Source: an uncultured Eubacteriales bacterium (GTDB taxonomy: Bacteria > Bacillota > Clostridia > Lachnospirales > Lachnospiraceae). From it: DNA of 64,000 nucleotides. The position numbers were made by a program, and so were the translations under genes. Positions within the stretch are counted from its first letter, which is position 1, and each line of letters opens with the position of its first letter. The notes below the pieces were generated by a model. The model was not told the DNA's origin. It saw nothing but the letters and a program-made list of their open reading frames with translations, and ran no database searches. Positions 19,363 through 29,019 of the stretch are shown here, one piece after another. The DNA lies in NCBI GenBank assembly GCA_900545225.1, contig UQXZ01000005.1:49814-113813 (forward strand), written 5' to 3'.

Positions 19363-19373
19363 GGAGATATATT

Positions 19374-19826
19374 ATGTCAAATACACCGGATGAAAAGAAT
19401 ATGAAAACAGGATTTAACGAAACAGTTCAGTCATTATTCAAGGGCATGGATTCATATATTTCAGCAAAGACAGTAATGGGCGAGCCTGTTCATGTAAATG
19501 ATACAATCGTAATTCCATTAGTAGATGTATCTTTCGGTATGGCAGCAGGCGCATTTGCTAACGAGAAGAGCACACGTGCAGGCGGCGGTATGAAGGGTAA
19601 GCTTTCACCTACAGCAGTACTTGTAATTCATGACGGTATCACAAGAGTTATTCCTGTAAAGGATCAGGATACATTAACAAAGATCATGAACGCTGCACCT
19701 GATTTCATCGACAGAATCATGAAGTTCATCAAGAAGAAGACAGGTAAGGACTTCGGTTACAATACAGAAGATGCTGATGTTGAAGCAGCAGTAGAGTACG
19801 CAGCAGAATCTGTAAAAGAAGACTAA
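19374..19826 (+). CDS. ytfJ: GerW/YtfJ family sporulation protein
   Basis: This 150-residue soluble protein matches YtfJ/GerW: GMDSYISAKTVMGEPVHVNDTIVIPLVDVSFG, then a Gly-rich AGGGMKGKLSPTAVLVIHDGI block. GerW is needed for spore germination in B. subtilis and is made in the forespore. The codon bias resembles that of highly expressed neighbours such as ilvC. It is the last gene of the operon that starts at zapA. Confidence 0.88.
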   Translation: MSNTPDEKNMKTGFNETVQSLFKGMDSYISAKTVMGEPVHVNDTIVIPLVDVSFGMAAGAFANEKSTRAGGGMKGKLSPTAVLVIHDGITRVIPVKDQDTLTKIMNAAPDFIDRIMKFIKKKTGKDFGYNTEDADVEAAVEYAAESVKED

Positions 19827-19891
19827 TAAAAAAGACTGATTAAAATTTTAATAAAGATATTAATTAAAAATATATAAATTCTCTTAAATTG

Positions 19892-20014
19892 TTAGCAATC
19901 AGCATATACGGTTGCTAATTGATAAAATTAGTTTTATTATATATACAATTATTTGGAAATAATTTGTATGTATATACTCGTAGACATTTCTAAATAAGGT
20001 CTACGAGTTTTTTT
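19892..20014 (+). terminator. Three successive hairpins, the last a strong terminator
   Basis: Hairpin 1 (19892-19918) pairs TTAGCAA with TTGCTAA. Hairpin 2 (19941-19975) pairs ATACAATTATTT with AAATAATTTGTAT with one bulge. Hairpin 3 (19976-20014) pairs ACTCGTAGAC with GTCTACGAGT and ends in a T7 run, so it terminates the ytfJ operon or controls entry into clpX. Confidence 0.75.
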
Positions 20015-20077
20015 AATAATATAAGTATGTACCATGAATTGGTTAGACTGCAATCTTATATTAAATAGGAGGTAGTT

Positions 20078-21505
20078 ATGTCTGATAATAATTCAAATGA
20101 TAAAAGATGTTTTTCCTGTGGAAGAACAGAAAAAGAAGCAGGTAAGCTCACTCATATGCCTAACGGATTCTATGTGTGCAGTGACTGTCTCAAATCCGTA
20201 AATGACCTTATTACATCAAAGTATGGTGATTTCAATTTAGGAAATATTTTCGGTGGAAGACAGCAGGAAAGTAAAAAGACTGAGGAAGAGATTAAGGAAG
20301 AAAAAGCCAACAAAAAAAAGAAAATAAATGAAGTTCTTAAAAGCATGGCCGGCATGCCTCCTCACGTTTTAAAATCAAAGCTTGATGATTACGTAATCGG
20401 ACAGGAAAAGGCGAAGAAGGTATTATCAGTAGCCGTATACAATCATTATAAGAGAGTGGCATCTAAGGCTGGACTTAGAATTGCTACAGGAGATGAGGGC
20501 ACAAATGCTCATAACACTCCTATGGTACAGGATCAGAGCATCAATGAATTATTCGGAGATGTAGAACTTGAGAAGTCTAATATCTTAATGATCGGACCTA
20601 CAGGTTCAGGTAAGACATATCTTGTAAAGACTCTTGCCAAGATTCTCGGCGTGCCACTTACCATTGCTGATGCAACAACTCTTACAGAGGCAGGCTTCGT
20701 TGGTGAGGATGTTGAAAGTGTAATCTCCAAGCTTTACAAGGCTTCAGGCGGAGATAAGGATAAGACAGAGTGCGGTATCGTATTCGTTGATGAAATCGAT
20801 AAGATTGCAAAGCATGCAGATGAGAGAACAAGAGATATCAGAGGTGAATCAGTTCAGCAGGCTATGCTTAAGCTCTTAGAGGGTAGTGAAGTTGAAATCA
20901 CTGAAAATGGCGGTCCTAAAAACGGACTTTCACCTATAATTACTATCGATACAAGCAATATTTTATTCATTTGTGGTGGTGCATTCTCAGGACTTGATGA
21001 TGTAATCAGAAAGAGACTTACAGGAAATGCCTCAATCGGTTTCGACGCTGAATTAAAGAATGAATATAAGGATGTTGACGATGTAATCAGTCAGGTAACT
21101 GTTGATGATCTTAAGACATATGGTATGATTCCTGAATTCCTTGGAAGACTTCCTGTTATCTGCACACTTCATTCTCTTGATGAAGATATGCTTATTAAGA
21201 TTATAAGTGAGCCTAAGAATGCCATTGCAAAGCAGTATAAGAAGTTATTCTATCTCGATAACGTTGATTTGGAATTTACTGAGGGTGCATACAGAGAAAT
21301 TGCCAAGAAGGCTATTGAGAAGAAGACAGGAGCCAGAGCATTAAGAGCCATTATGGAAAATCTTATGCTTGATATGATGTATGAAATACCTAAGGATAGA
21401 AATATCGGTAAGATTACAATCGACGAGGATTTCGTAAAGGGCAGTGGAGTTCCTAACGTAGAAATGAGAGAAGGCAACACAATTATGCTCGAGGGTGGTA
21501 ATTAA
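20078..21505 (+). CDS. clpX: ClpX-type AAA+ unfoldase, long second-type paralogue
   Basis: This 475-residue protein has a C4 zinc-binding domain (Cys11, 14, 34, 37), Walker A GPTGSGKT (173-180), Walker B VFVDEID (235-241), pore loop GFVG (206-209) and the ClpP-docking IGF tripeptide (320-322). ClpX unfolds tagged proteins and feeds ClpP. It is about 50 residues longer than E. coli ClpX, with insertions after the zinc domain and near residue 135. It is not next to clpP or lon, where canonical clpX usually lies, so it is probably a second copy. AGGAGGT precedes the ATG. Confidence 0.85.
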   Translation: MSDNNSNDKRCFSCGRTEKEAGKLTHMPNGFYVCSDCLKSVNDLITSKYGDFNLGNIFGGRQQESKKTEEEIKEEKANKKKKINEVLKSMAGMPPHVLKSKLDDYVIGQEKAKKVLSVAVYNHYKRVASKAGLRIATGDEGTNAHNTPMVQDQSINELFGDVELEKSNILMIGPTGSGKTYLVKTLAKILGVPLTIADATTLTEAGFVGEDVESVISKLYKASGGDKDKTECGIVFVDEIDKIAKHADERTRDIRGESVQQAMLKLLEGSEVEITENGGPKNGLSPIITIDTSNILFICGGAFSGLDDVIRKRLTGNASIGFDAELKNEYKDVDDVISQVTVDDLKTYGMIPEFLGRLPVICTLHSLDEDMLIKIISEPKNAIAKQYKKLFYLDNVDLEFTEGAYREIAKKAIEKKTGARALRAIMENLMLDMMYEIPKDRNIGKITIDEDFVKGSGVPNVEMREGNTIMLEGGN

Positions 21506-21565
21506 TATCTTCCGCCAATATGTGTGCGAATCATATAAATAGATTACAATAGCTCTTACAAACAG

Positions 21566-21605
21566 AAAAAAACGCTTAGACCTTTAAGGCCTAAGCGTTT
21601 TTTAA
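21566..21605. terminator. Bidirectional terminator between clpX and gdhA
   Basis: AAAACGCTTAG and CTAAGCGTTTT pair around an inner CCTTTAAGG, with A-runs before and T-runs after. Confidence 0.85.
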
Positions 21606-21684
21606 TTTAATCGTTATCTAAAACGTTTATTCAGTTTTATCTTATCTGGCAACGATATATTAATACACTATTGTTCGGTGAAAC

Positions 21685-21717
21685 AAATGTATTAAATTAT
21701 ATTAATTTAATACATTT
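21685..21717. repeat. Perfect 14-bp AT-rich inverted repeat 3' of gdhA
   Basis: AAATGTATTAAATT and AATTTAATACATTT flank a 5-base loop. An additional TTAATACA arm at 21659 could pair with the central arm instead, giving alternative structures in the gdhA 3' UTR. Confidence 0.6.
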
Positions 21718-21725
21718 AATTAATA

Positions 21726-23066
<1,341 letters not shown>

Positions 23067-23129
23067 TCATCCTTTCATGCTTTTAAAAATAAATAAAAAG
23101 CGAAATTTACTTAATTTTATTACTTGATT

Positions 23130-23158
23130 AGTATAAAAAATAAATTATAAAAATGCAA
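23130..23158 (-). promoter_or_regulatory. Sigma-A promoter of gdhA
   Basis: On the minus strand TTGCAT (23153-23158) and TATACT (23130-23135) are exactly 17 bp apart, about 70 bases upstream of the gdhA start. Confidence 0.6.
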
Positions 23159-23202
23159 TAGTACTATAAGTATTTATTTAATAGTGCTGTAGGTATTTAT
23201 TT
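23157..23202. repeat. 23-bp tandem direct repeat upstream of gdhA
   Basis: AATAGTACTATAAGTATTTA... at 23157-23179 is followed at once by a copy at 23180-23202 with three A/G differences. It abuts the -35 element of gdhA, the usual place for a regulator site. Confidence 0.75.
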
Positions 23203-23326
23203 ATAAGGAAATGTTTATTTTTTTTATCCTTTGTGATATAGTATTTAGATATTATTTTTTGCGAAATTTTGTATAATTGCAATTTCAATACATTTTTACT
23301 TATCTTATTAGGAAGGGAATTCGATA

Positions 23327-24958
23327 ATGTCTATTTTTTCACAGGCAAAATCAGATATGAGCTTTGTAAAGATTGACCCTAAAAAGCTTTCGAAAAAAGG
23401 CTTGAAGAAGCGAAGAAGAGGACAATCTACAATTGCAGGTATAATAATTTCCATTATTACGGCTGTGTGCATATGTCTGTTTTTATTTAGAATGTTACCG
23501 CTTGGACTTGTACCGTACCTTTATGCGATTTTAGTCGTGGTCATACTTGGGGCATTGTGGGCATATTGTTTCATATCTCAATTTTCAAGGCATAAGCTGA
23601 TAGGTAAGATAGTCGCCATATTCCTGTCCGTTGTATCCATATATGGATTTATGTTTTCTTCCAAGATTGCGGATTCATTTGGAAGTATGGCAGGCGGAAA
23701 TTACGTGAAAAAAGATACTATCGACGTAGTTGTTCTCGACAGAGATAAGGCCAATAATATTGAAGATACACTCAAGTATACATTTGTATATAATGAATCA
23801 AGTGATGTTGACTTAACTAAAAAAGCAATTGGAATGATAAATGAAGAGAACAGTTCAGTTATCGACACAATTAAGTTTAGTGACTGGGATGATGTTTTAG
23901 AGGCATTATATGACAATACTGATGCACAGGCTGTTCTTATTAAGGATAGTATTTATCAGTCAGTTATAAAGGATTCATATTCTTCATATTATGATGAGAC
24001 TAAGGTAGTGGCTCAGTATACTATTTCAACGGAGGTAGCAGCAGCTACAACTGATATCGATGTTTCAAAGGATCCGTTTGTAGTTTATATCTCAGGAAAT
24101 GATGAGCAGGGGGATATCAAGTCTACAGGACGAAGCGACGTTAACATTTTATTAATCGCTAATCCTAAGACAAGAGAGATCCTTATGGTTTCTACTCCAA
24201 GAGATTCATATATTATGGTTGAGGATGCAGAGGGAGACAGAGGTTACGACAAGCTCACTCATGCAGGACTTGCAGGTATCGAGTATTCTGAAAAGGCACT
24301 TAGTGAACTTTATGGAGTTCCAATTGACTTCTACATGAAGCTGAACTTCACAGGTGTTGTAAATGTAGTAGATTCCCTTGGTGGAATTACAGTTAACTCA
24401 GACGTTGAATTTACTAACGGAACAGATGCGGCACCTATCAGATATCACTTCGAAAAGGGTGAAAATGAGCTTGATGGAGCTATGACACTGGCATTCTGTA
24501 GAGAGAGACATAACTTCGCAGATGGGGACTTCCAGAGAGGAAGAAACCAGATGGCTGCTCTTGACGGAATTATTAAGAAGGTAACTTCTCCTGCAATTTT
24601 AACTAACTATTCAGGTGTTCTTGATGCCTTTTCAAACATGGTATATACAAACATGCCTGTGTCATCATTAACTTCATTAATCCGTTCACAGTTAGCAGGT
24701 GGTGAGCAGTGGCATATTCAATCATATGCTATTGAGGGTGAGCCTTCTGTAAGAAACTGTCAGGTATACGGACTTAAAAATGTTTCTGTAGACATTGTTG
24801 ACAAAGATACAGTTGATATAGCTACAGAACTTATTAACAAAACTATAACCGGAGAAAAGGTTGATGTGGAAGAATTTGTTGCTTCTTATACAAGTACAAA
24901 TTCAAGTACAACAGTTAACTCATCATCACTTTATTCGGATGACGACGAAGACGAATAA
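23327..24958 (+). CDS. LytR-CpsA-Psr (LCP) family wall-polymer ligase
   Basis: This 543-residue protein has a basic cytoplasmic start, three membrane helices (about 36-120), an accessory domain and the LCP domain (about 255-440). Key blocks are SDVNILLIANPKTREILMVSTPRDSYI, FYMKLNFTGVVNVVDSLGGI and AMTLAFCRERHNFADGDFQRGRNQM, which hold the arginines and aspartates that bind polyprenyl-pyrophosphate. LCP enzymes attach teichoic acids or capsule to peptidoglycan on the outer face. The Ser/Thr-rich acidic tail is disordered. AGGAAGG precedes the ATG. Confidence 0.9.
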   Translation: MSIFSQAKSDMSFVKIDPKKLSKKGLKKRRRGQSTIAGIIISIITAVCICLFLFRMLPLGLVPYLYAILVVVILGALWAYCFISQFSRHKLIGKIVAIFLSVVSIYGFMFSSKIADSFGSMAGGNYVKKDTIDVVVLDRDKANNIEDTLKYTFVYNESSDVDLTKKAIGMINEENSSVIDTIKFSDWDDVLEALYDNTDAQAVLIKDSIYQSVIKDSYSSYYDETKVVAQYTISTEVAAATTDIDVSKDPFVVYISGNDEQGDIKSTGRSDVNILLIANPKTREILMVSTPRDSYIMVEDAEGDRGYDKLTHAGLAGIEYSEKALSELYGVPIDFYMKLNFTGVVNVVDSLGGITVNSDVEFTNGTDAAPIRYHFEKGENELDGAMTLAFCRERHNFADGDFQRGRNQMAALDGIIKKVTSPAILTNYSGVLDAFSNMVYTNMPVSSLTSLIRSQLAGGEQWHIQSYAIEGEPSVRNCQVYGLKNVSVDIVDKDTVDIATELINKTITGEKVDVEEFVASYTSTNSSTTVNSSSLYSDDDEDE

Positions 24959-24962
24959 AACA

Positions 24963-25024
24963 TAAAAGCAGGCTGGTATGTGGCAGGTATCCATTGGAAC
25001 CCCATATATGGCCTGCTTTTATAA
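24963..25024 (+). terminator. Long hairpin between the LCP gene and folC
   Basis: AAAAGCAGGC pairs with GCCTGCTTTT across 38 bases. Inside it TATGTGG pairs with CCCATATA, so the stem is extended. The T-run after the stem is short (TTTTATAA), so readthrough into folC is likely. Confidence 0.55.
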
Positions 25025-25040
25025 CGGGTGCGTGGTATTT

Positions 25041-26414
25041 ATGAATAAAGAATTTGACATAATCGAAGAAGAATTAAATAAGCTTTCGTTTTTTACAAAT
25101 GTTGGAAAAGACCTTGTATATGGAAGGGACAGGATGGACATTTTCCTTGAAAAAGCAGGGCATCCGGAAAAAGCATACCGCATTATTCAGATTGCCGGAA
25201 CAAATGGCAAGGGATCAGTATCTTCATATATAAGTGGTGGACTCCGTTCCTTAGGATTTAAGACAGGAACATTTACATCTCCTCATTTAGTGGATATACG
25301 TGAGAGAATTGTCGTGAATGGCGAATATATTCCTGTGGATGATTTTGTGAGATTGTATTATCAGGTAAAGGATATAATCGCTTCCATAGATAAAGAAATA
25401 CATGGTTTTAATCTGGGATATTTTGAATATCTTCAGGCCATGACTCTCATTTACTATGTAGAGTGTGGAATAGATGTGCTCGTAATGGAAACGGGACTTG
25501 GAGGAAGACATGATTCAGCAACTTCCTTAGTTAATCCGGACGTATGTGTACTCGTATCACTGGGACTTGATCACACAGCGATACTTGGTGATACATATGA
25601 GAAAATAGCATATGAAAAATCAGGAATTATGAGAGACGGGGCAGATGTGGTATCCGTCTATCCTGATATAAATGAAGAAGTTAATAAAGCAATTGAAGAC
25701 ATATATATTAAAGAAGCTATAAATAATAAATGTAATCTGACATGGGTTTATAAAAATAATATTAAAAGCCTTACATTGAAGGGCGGTTCAATTGATTTTT
25801 CACTGCAAAATGATTATTATAAAAATGTTATTTTTAAATTGGATACACCTGCCATTTACCAGGCAGAAAATGCTTCTGTTGCCTTAACTGCAATCGCTGT
25901 ATTTTTAAAGAGACTGGGCCGTAACCTGAATGAACAGGATATTCTGAATCTTCAGGATGCACTGTATAAGGTTCACTGGTCTGCGAGGATGCAGTGTATA
26001 GGTGATGGAATCTATCTGGATGGAGCTCATAATCCTGAGGGAATAAAGAGATTTGTGGAAAGTGCAGGAGCTATTACTGATGGAGCACATGCAACATTAG
26101 TATTTAGCGCCGTATCTGATAAGAATTTTGGGGGGATGATTAATACTATTGTTAAATCCCGTGTATTTAGTGATTATGTAATAACAGAACTTAATAATAC
26201 ATCAAGGGCTCTCGATAAGGATGTAATAAAAAATGCATTTATTTTATCGGGAACTGCTGATATAGAGAATCATTTAATTGTTGAAAATGATGTATATGCG
26301 GCAATTCGCAATGCAATTAAATATCACAACGAATTAAAGTGTGAAGAAAATAGATATTTATTCTTTGTAGGTTCTCTGTATCTGGCTGCAATAGTGGAAG
26401 ATTTAATCCAATAG
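25041..26414 (+). CDS. folC: Bifunctional folylpolyglutamate/dihydrofolate synthase, 3' end altered by a repeat
   Basis: This Mur-ligase-like enzyme adds glutamates to folates. It has the ATP loop AGTNGKGSVSSYIS, the SPHLVDIRERI omega loop, METGLGGRHDSATS and DGAHNPEG. I place the start at ATG 25041 (MNKEFDIIEEEL) because upstream codons lie inside the hairpin before it; the RBS is weak (GGGTG). The reading frame ends at 26414 inside a 20-bp tandem triplication. Without the extra copies it would read on to a TGA overlapping the next gene's ATG, about five residues longer. Length is 457 residues. Confidence 0.9.
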   Translation: MNKEFDIIEEELNKLSFFTNVGKDLVYGRDRMDIFLEKAGHPEKAYRIIQIAGTNGKGSVSSYISGGLRSLGFKTGTFTSPHLVDIRERIVVNGEYIPVDDFVRLYYQVKDIIASIDKEIHGFNLGYFEYLQAMTLIYYVECGIDVLVMETGLGGRHDSATSLVNPDVCVLVSLGLDHTAILGDTYEKIAYEKSGIMRDGADVVSVYPDINEEVNKAIEDIYIKEAINNKCNLTWVYKNNIKSLTLKGGSIDFSLQNDYYKNVIFKLDTPAIYQAENASVALTAIAVFLKRLGRNLNEQDILNLQDALYKVHWSARMQCIGDGIYLDGAHNPEGIKRFVESAGAITDGAHATLVFSAVSDKNFGGMINTIVKSRVFSDYVITELNNTSRALDKDVIKNAFILSGTADIENHLIVENDVYAAIRNAIKYHNELKCEENRYLFFVGSLYLAAIVEDLIQ

Positions 26415-26448
26415 TGGAAGATTTAATCCAATAGTGGAAGATTTAATC
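26390..26448 (+). repeat. 20-bp tandem repeat, three copies, at the end of folC
   Basis: AATAGTGGAAGATTTAATCC occurs three times in tandem at 26390, 26410 and 26430; the third copy has A instead of C at its last base. Because 20 is not a multiple of three, the second copy supplies an in-frame TAG for folC. Confidence 0.95.
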
Positions 26449-26462
26449 AAGGAAGAAAAGCA

Positions 26463-26627
26463 ATGATAGATTTAGAAGAAGAATTAAAGAAATTTCGTCC
26501 GAGCCTTGAAGTGGACGAAGCTGAAGCGGCTATATTTGAAGGTGACGCACCGGATATGACAGATTTATTCTATAAAATGTTGGAAGATGTAGATAAACAT
26601 AACCTTATTAATAACGAGAATAAGTAA
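26463..26627 (+). CDS. Small conserved-looking acidic protein (54 residues)
   Basis: ATG 26463 follows AAGGAAG with good spacing and opens a 54-codon frame ending at 26627. The product starts MIDLEEELKKFRPSLEV and has about a quarter acidic residues, without cysteines or membrane segments. The upstream DLEEELKKF pattern suggests a short amphipathic helix. It lies between folC and the TPR gene in the same direction, and before the repeat expansion its ATG would have overlapped the folC stop. No family is recognised. Confidence 0.7.
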   Translation: MIDLEEELKKFRPSLEVDEAEAAIFEGDAPDMTDLFYKMLEDVDKHNLINNENK

Positions 26628-26643
26628 GTCAGGGGAAGAATAA

Positions 26644-28044
26644 ATGAAATGTAACATTTGTGGTGCAGAGCTTTTAAAGGGTGATATTTGTCCGGAATGC
26701 GGGCAGAACATATCATTTTATAAAAAATGTGCTGCAAGATCCAATTCATATTATAATGCGGCTCTTGAAAAGGCTAAGGCAAGAAATTTAACAGGTGCAA
26801 TCAGCCTGCTTAAAACAAGTCTTTTTTTAGATAAAAAAAATATAAATGCCCGTAACCTTTTGGGACTCTGCTACTACGAAAGAGGAGATGTAGTAGAGGG
26901 TGTCAGCCAGTGGATCATCAGCAGAAAATTTAAAAGCGAAAACAACAGAGCAATCGAATATATTGAATACATAGAATCGGATTCATCTAAATTTAATGAA
27001 TATACGGCTATGGTCAGAAAATACAATGAAGTCCTTGAATATGCTCATCAGGGAAGTATTGATATTGCAATGATTCAGCTTAAAAATGTTGTTCAGAAGT
27101 TTCCTAAGTTTTCTAAAGCGCAGGCTCTCATGGGACTTTTCTATATGTATAAAGATGCATATATGAAGGGAGAGAAAGCCTTAAATCAGGCTTTAAGCAT
27201 TGATTCAGGTAATACTGTGGCGGCAAATCTGCTTCAGAAATTACAGAAACTTAAAAAAACGAAAAAACAGCCAAAGACTCCGATAGAGACACTTCTTGCA
27301 GAGGATGACAATGTTAATGAAAGAGCACCTCTTAGTGGTGATGATGTAATTATTCCTGAATCAGCATTTAAGAAGACTAATATGGCTACATTTTCAATTA
27401 TTAATATAATCATCGGTATTGCCATTGGTGCAGCGGTTATCTTTTTCCTTGTTGTTCCTGCAAAGGAAAGACTGGTTGTATCTGATTATAACCAGACAAT
27501 TGAAGATTATAGTAAGCAGCTTTCAGAAGCTAATTCCAAGCTGACAGATGCTAATTCTAATATTGAATCAATCACAAAGGAAAGAGATGCATTAAAGACT
27601 CAGCTTGGTGAAGTAAGCGGTGATGGCGGAGTCAATAAGTACTTAACAACACTTATTCAGGCTTCTGAAAAATTTGTTGACAACGATATTGCAGGAACAG
27701 TGGAAGTGTTGACGGATTTAGACAGCGCTGATGTATTGCCAAATGATGCCGCAAAAACTCTCTATAATAATTTAAAAGAGAAGACATTTTCTCAGGGTTC
27801 AGAGCAACTTTTAACTAATGGTAAGAGCGCATATAATTCAGAGAATTATGAAACAGCAGCAAATCTCTGCTCTAAAGCCTATAAGGCAGACAATAAGTTA
27901 GAGGAAGCCGTATATTATGCTGCAAAATCATATGAAGCTCTGAACAATGCTGATAAGGCAAAGGAAAACTATAGAATAATTATTAATAATTTTGCTGACG
28001 GCCAGTATTTTAATGAGGCTACAGCATATGTGAGTACACATTAA
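26644..28044 (+). CDS. Zinc-ribbon and TPR membrane protein
   Basis: The 466-residue protein begins with a four-cysteine zinc ribbon (CNICGAELLKGDICPECG), then cytoplasmic TPR-like helices (about 35-200), a charged linker, one membrane helix near 250-272, an extracytoplasmic coiled coil (about 283-320) and further TPR-like repeats at the C-terminus. TPRs bind proteins. The topology would link a cytosolic helical scaffold to one outside the membrane. The specific function is unknown. It is one base out of frame with the YigZ gene, whose ATG overlaps its stop. Confidence 0.78.
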   Translation: MKCNICGAELLKGDICPECGQNISFYKKCAARSNSYYNAALEKAKARNLTGAISLLKTSLFLDKKNINARNLLGLCYYERGDVVEGVSQWIISRKFKSENNRAIEYIEYIESDSSKFNEYTAMVRKYNEVLEYAHQGSIDIAMIQLKNVVQKFPKFSKAQALMGLFYMYKDAYMKGEKALNQALSIDSGNTVAANLLQKLQKLKKTKKQPKTPIETLLAEDDNVNERAPLSGDDVIIPESAFKKTNMATFSIINIIIGIAIGAAVIFFLVVPAKERLVVSDYNQTIEDYSKQLSEANSKLTDANSNIESITKERDALKTQLGEVSGDGGVNKYLTTLIQASEKFVDNDIAGTVEVLTDLDSADVLPNDAAKTLYNNLKEKTFSQGSEQLLTNGKSAYNSENYETAANLCSKAYKADNKLEEAVYYAAKSYEALNNADKAKENYRIIINNFADGQYFNEATAYVSTH

Positions 28045-28745
28045 TGAATACAATCATAAAGAAACCGGGATTCGGTGAACTTGTTGAAAAAAAGTCAAAG
28101 TTTTTATCTGAGGCTTATCATATTGAAACTGTGGAAGAAGCGGAAGAATATATTGCCCAGACAAAGCATACACACTATGCAGCAAAGCATTGGGTGTATG
28201 CATATATTCTGGACAATGGTGCAAAGGTAAAATATTGCGATGACGGGGAACCTCAGGGAACTGCCGGAAGACCATTGCTGGATCTTTTGCACAACATGAA
28301 GCTTACTAACTGTATTGTTATAGTTACAAGATATTTCGGAGGTGTCCTTCTTGGAACTGGCGGTCTTGTGAGAGCATATACAGATTCTGCAAAACTTGCT
28401 CTGGAGAATTGTGAATTTTCTGTATTTACAGAGGGTGTCAGCATAGTTGCAGATGTGGATTATACTAATTTCGAAGAATTTAAGTATAAGGTAAATCAGT
28501 TAAATACAAGACTGGTAAATGAAATCTATGCTGATAATGATGAAATTCAGGGCATCACTTTAAATGATAAGTTTTTAAGAGTTTTAAGAATCACGGATAT
28601 TGAATATACAGACATTTGCAGAATACATCTTATCTGTACAGATGAAGTAAAAGATATATTTGTATCTGAGATAACTGAAGGCTTTGCAGGTAAAATTGAG
28701 CTGGATGTTGGAGATACCGAGTTAATAGAGCTTATATATGAGTAA
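28044..28745 (+). CDS. YigZ/IMPACT family protein
   Basis: This 233-residue protein has the UPF0029 N-terminal domain with KKSKFLSEAYHI, the HTHYAAKHWVYAYIL and DDGEPQGTAGRPLLDLL blocks and VTRYFGGVLLGTGGLVRAYTDSA, followed by the YigZ C-terminal DUF1949-like domain. Eukaryotic IMPACT regulates translation through GCN1. The bacterial role is unclear; a ribosome-related role has been proposed. Start and preceding stop share a TAATG overlap. Confidence 0.9.
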   Translation: MNTIIKKPGFGELVEKKSKFLSEAYHIETVEEAEEYIAQTKHTHYAAKHWVYAYILDNGAKVKYCDDGEPQGTAGRPLLDLLHNMKLTNCIVIVTRYFGGVLLGTGGLVRAYTDSAKLALENCEFSVFTEGVSIVADVDYTNFEEFKYKVNQLNTRLVNEIYADNDEIQGITLNDKFLRVLRITDIEYTDICRIHLICTDEVKDIFVSEITEGFAGKIELDVGDTELIELIYE

Positions 28746-28851
28746 GGATAAGGCCTGCATATATAGGCTTAACTTGTTTTGTTGATTTAAATAAAACTGT
28801 ATTTATCGATAATGATTACAGATAAAACTAAGATAGAAAAGAGGTAATGAC

Positions 28852-29019
28852 ATGAGCAGAATCTTAGAAGACGATAAGGAAAATGAAATATTGGTTGCAA
28901 GACGCCTTATAGAGGGCAATGCAAATCTTGACATTTCTTCTATTGCAGCCATTTCAGGACTCTCAGAAGAAGACATTGAACTTTTGATTGACGATATAAA
29001 TAAAGAGAAAAACCAGTAA
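28852..29019 (+). CDS. Small helical protein (55 residues) upstream of DUF5685
   Basis: ATG 28852 follows GAGG at 28841-28844 and opens a 55-codon frame whose TAA overlaps the ATG of the DUF5685 gene (TAATG). The product starts MSRILEDDKENEILVARRLIEG and ends GLSEEDIELLIDDINKEKNQ, all predicted helix. Motifs of the form GLSxExIExL occur at the C-terminus of several unrelated bacterial proteins, so this does not identify a family. The coupled overlap strongly suggests a real gene in this operon. Confidence 0.7.
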   Translation: MSRILEDDKENEILVARRLIEGNANLDISSIAAISGLSEEDIELLIDDINKEKNQ

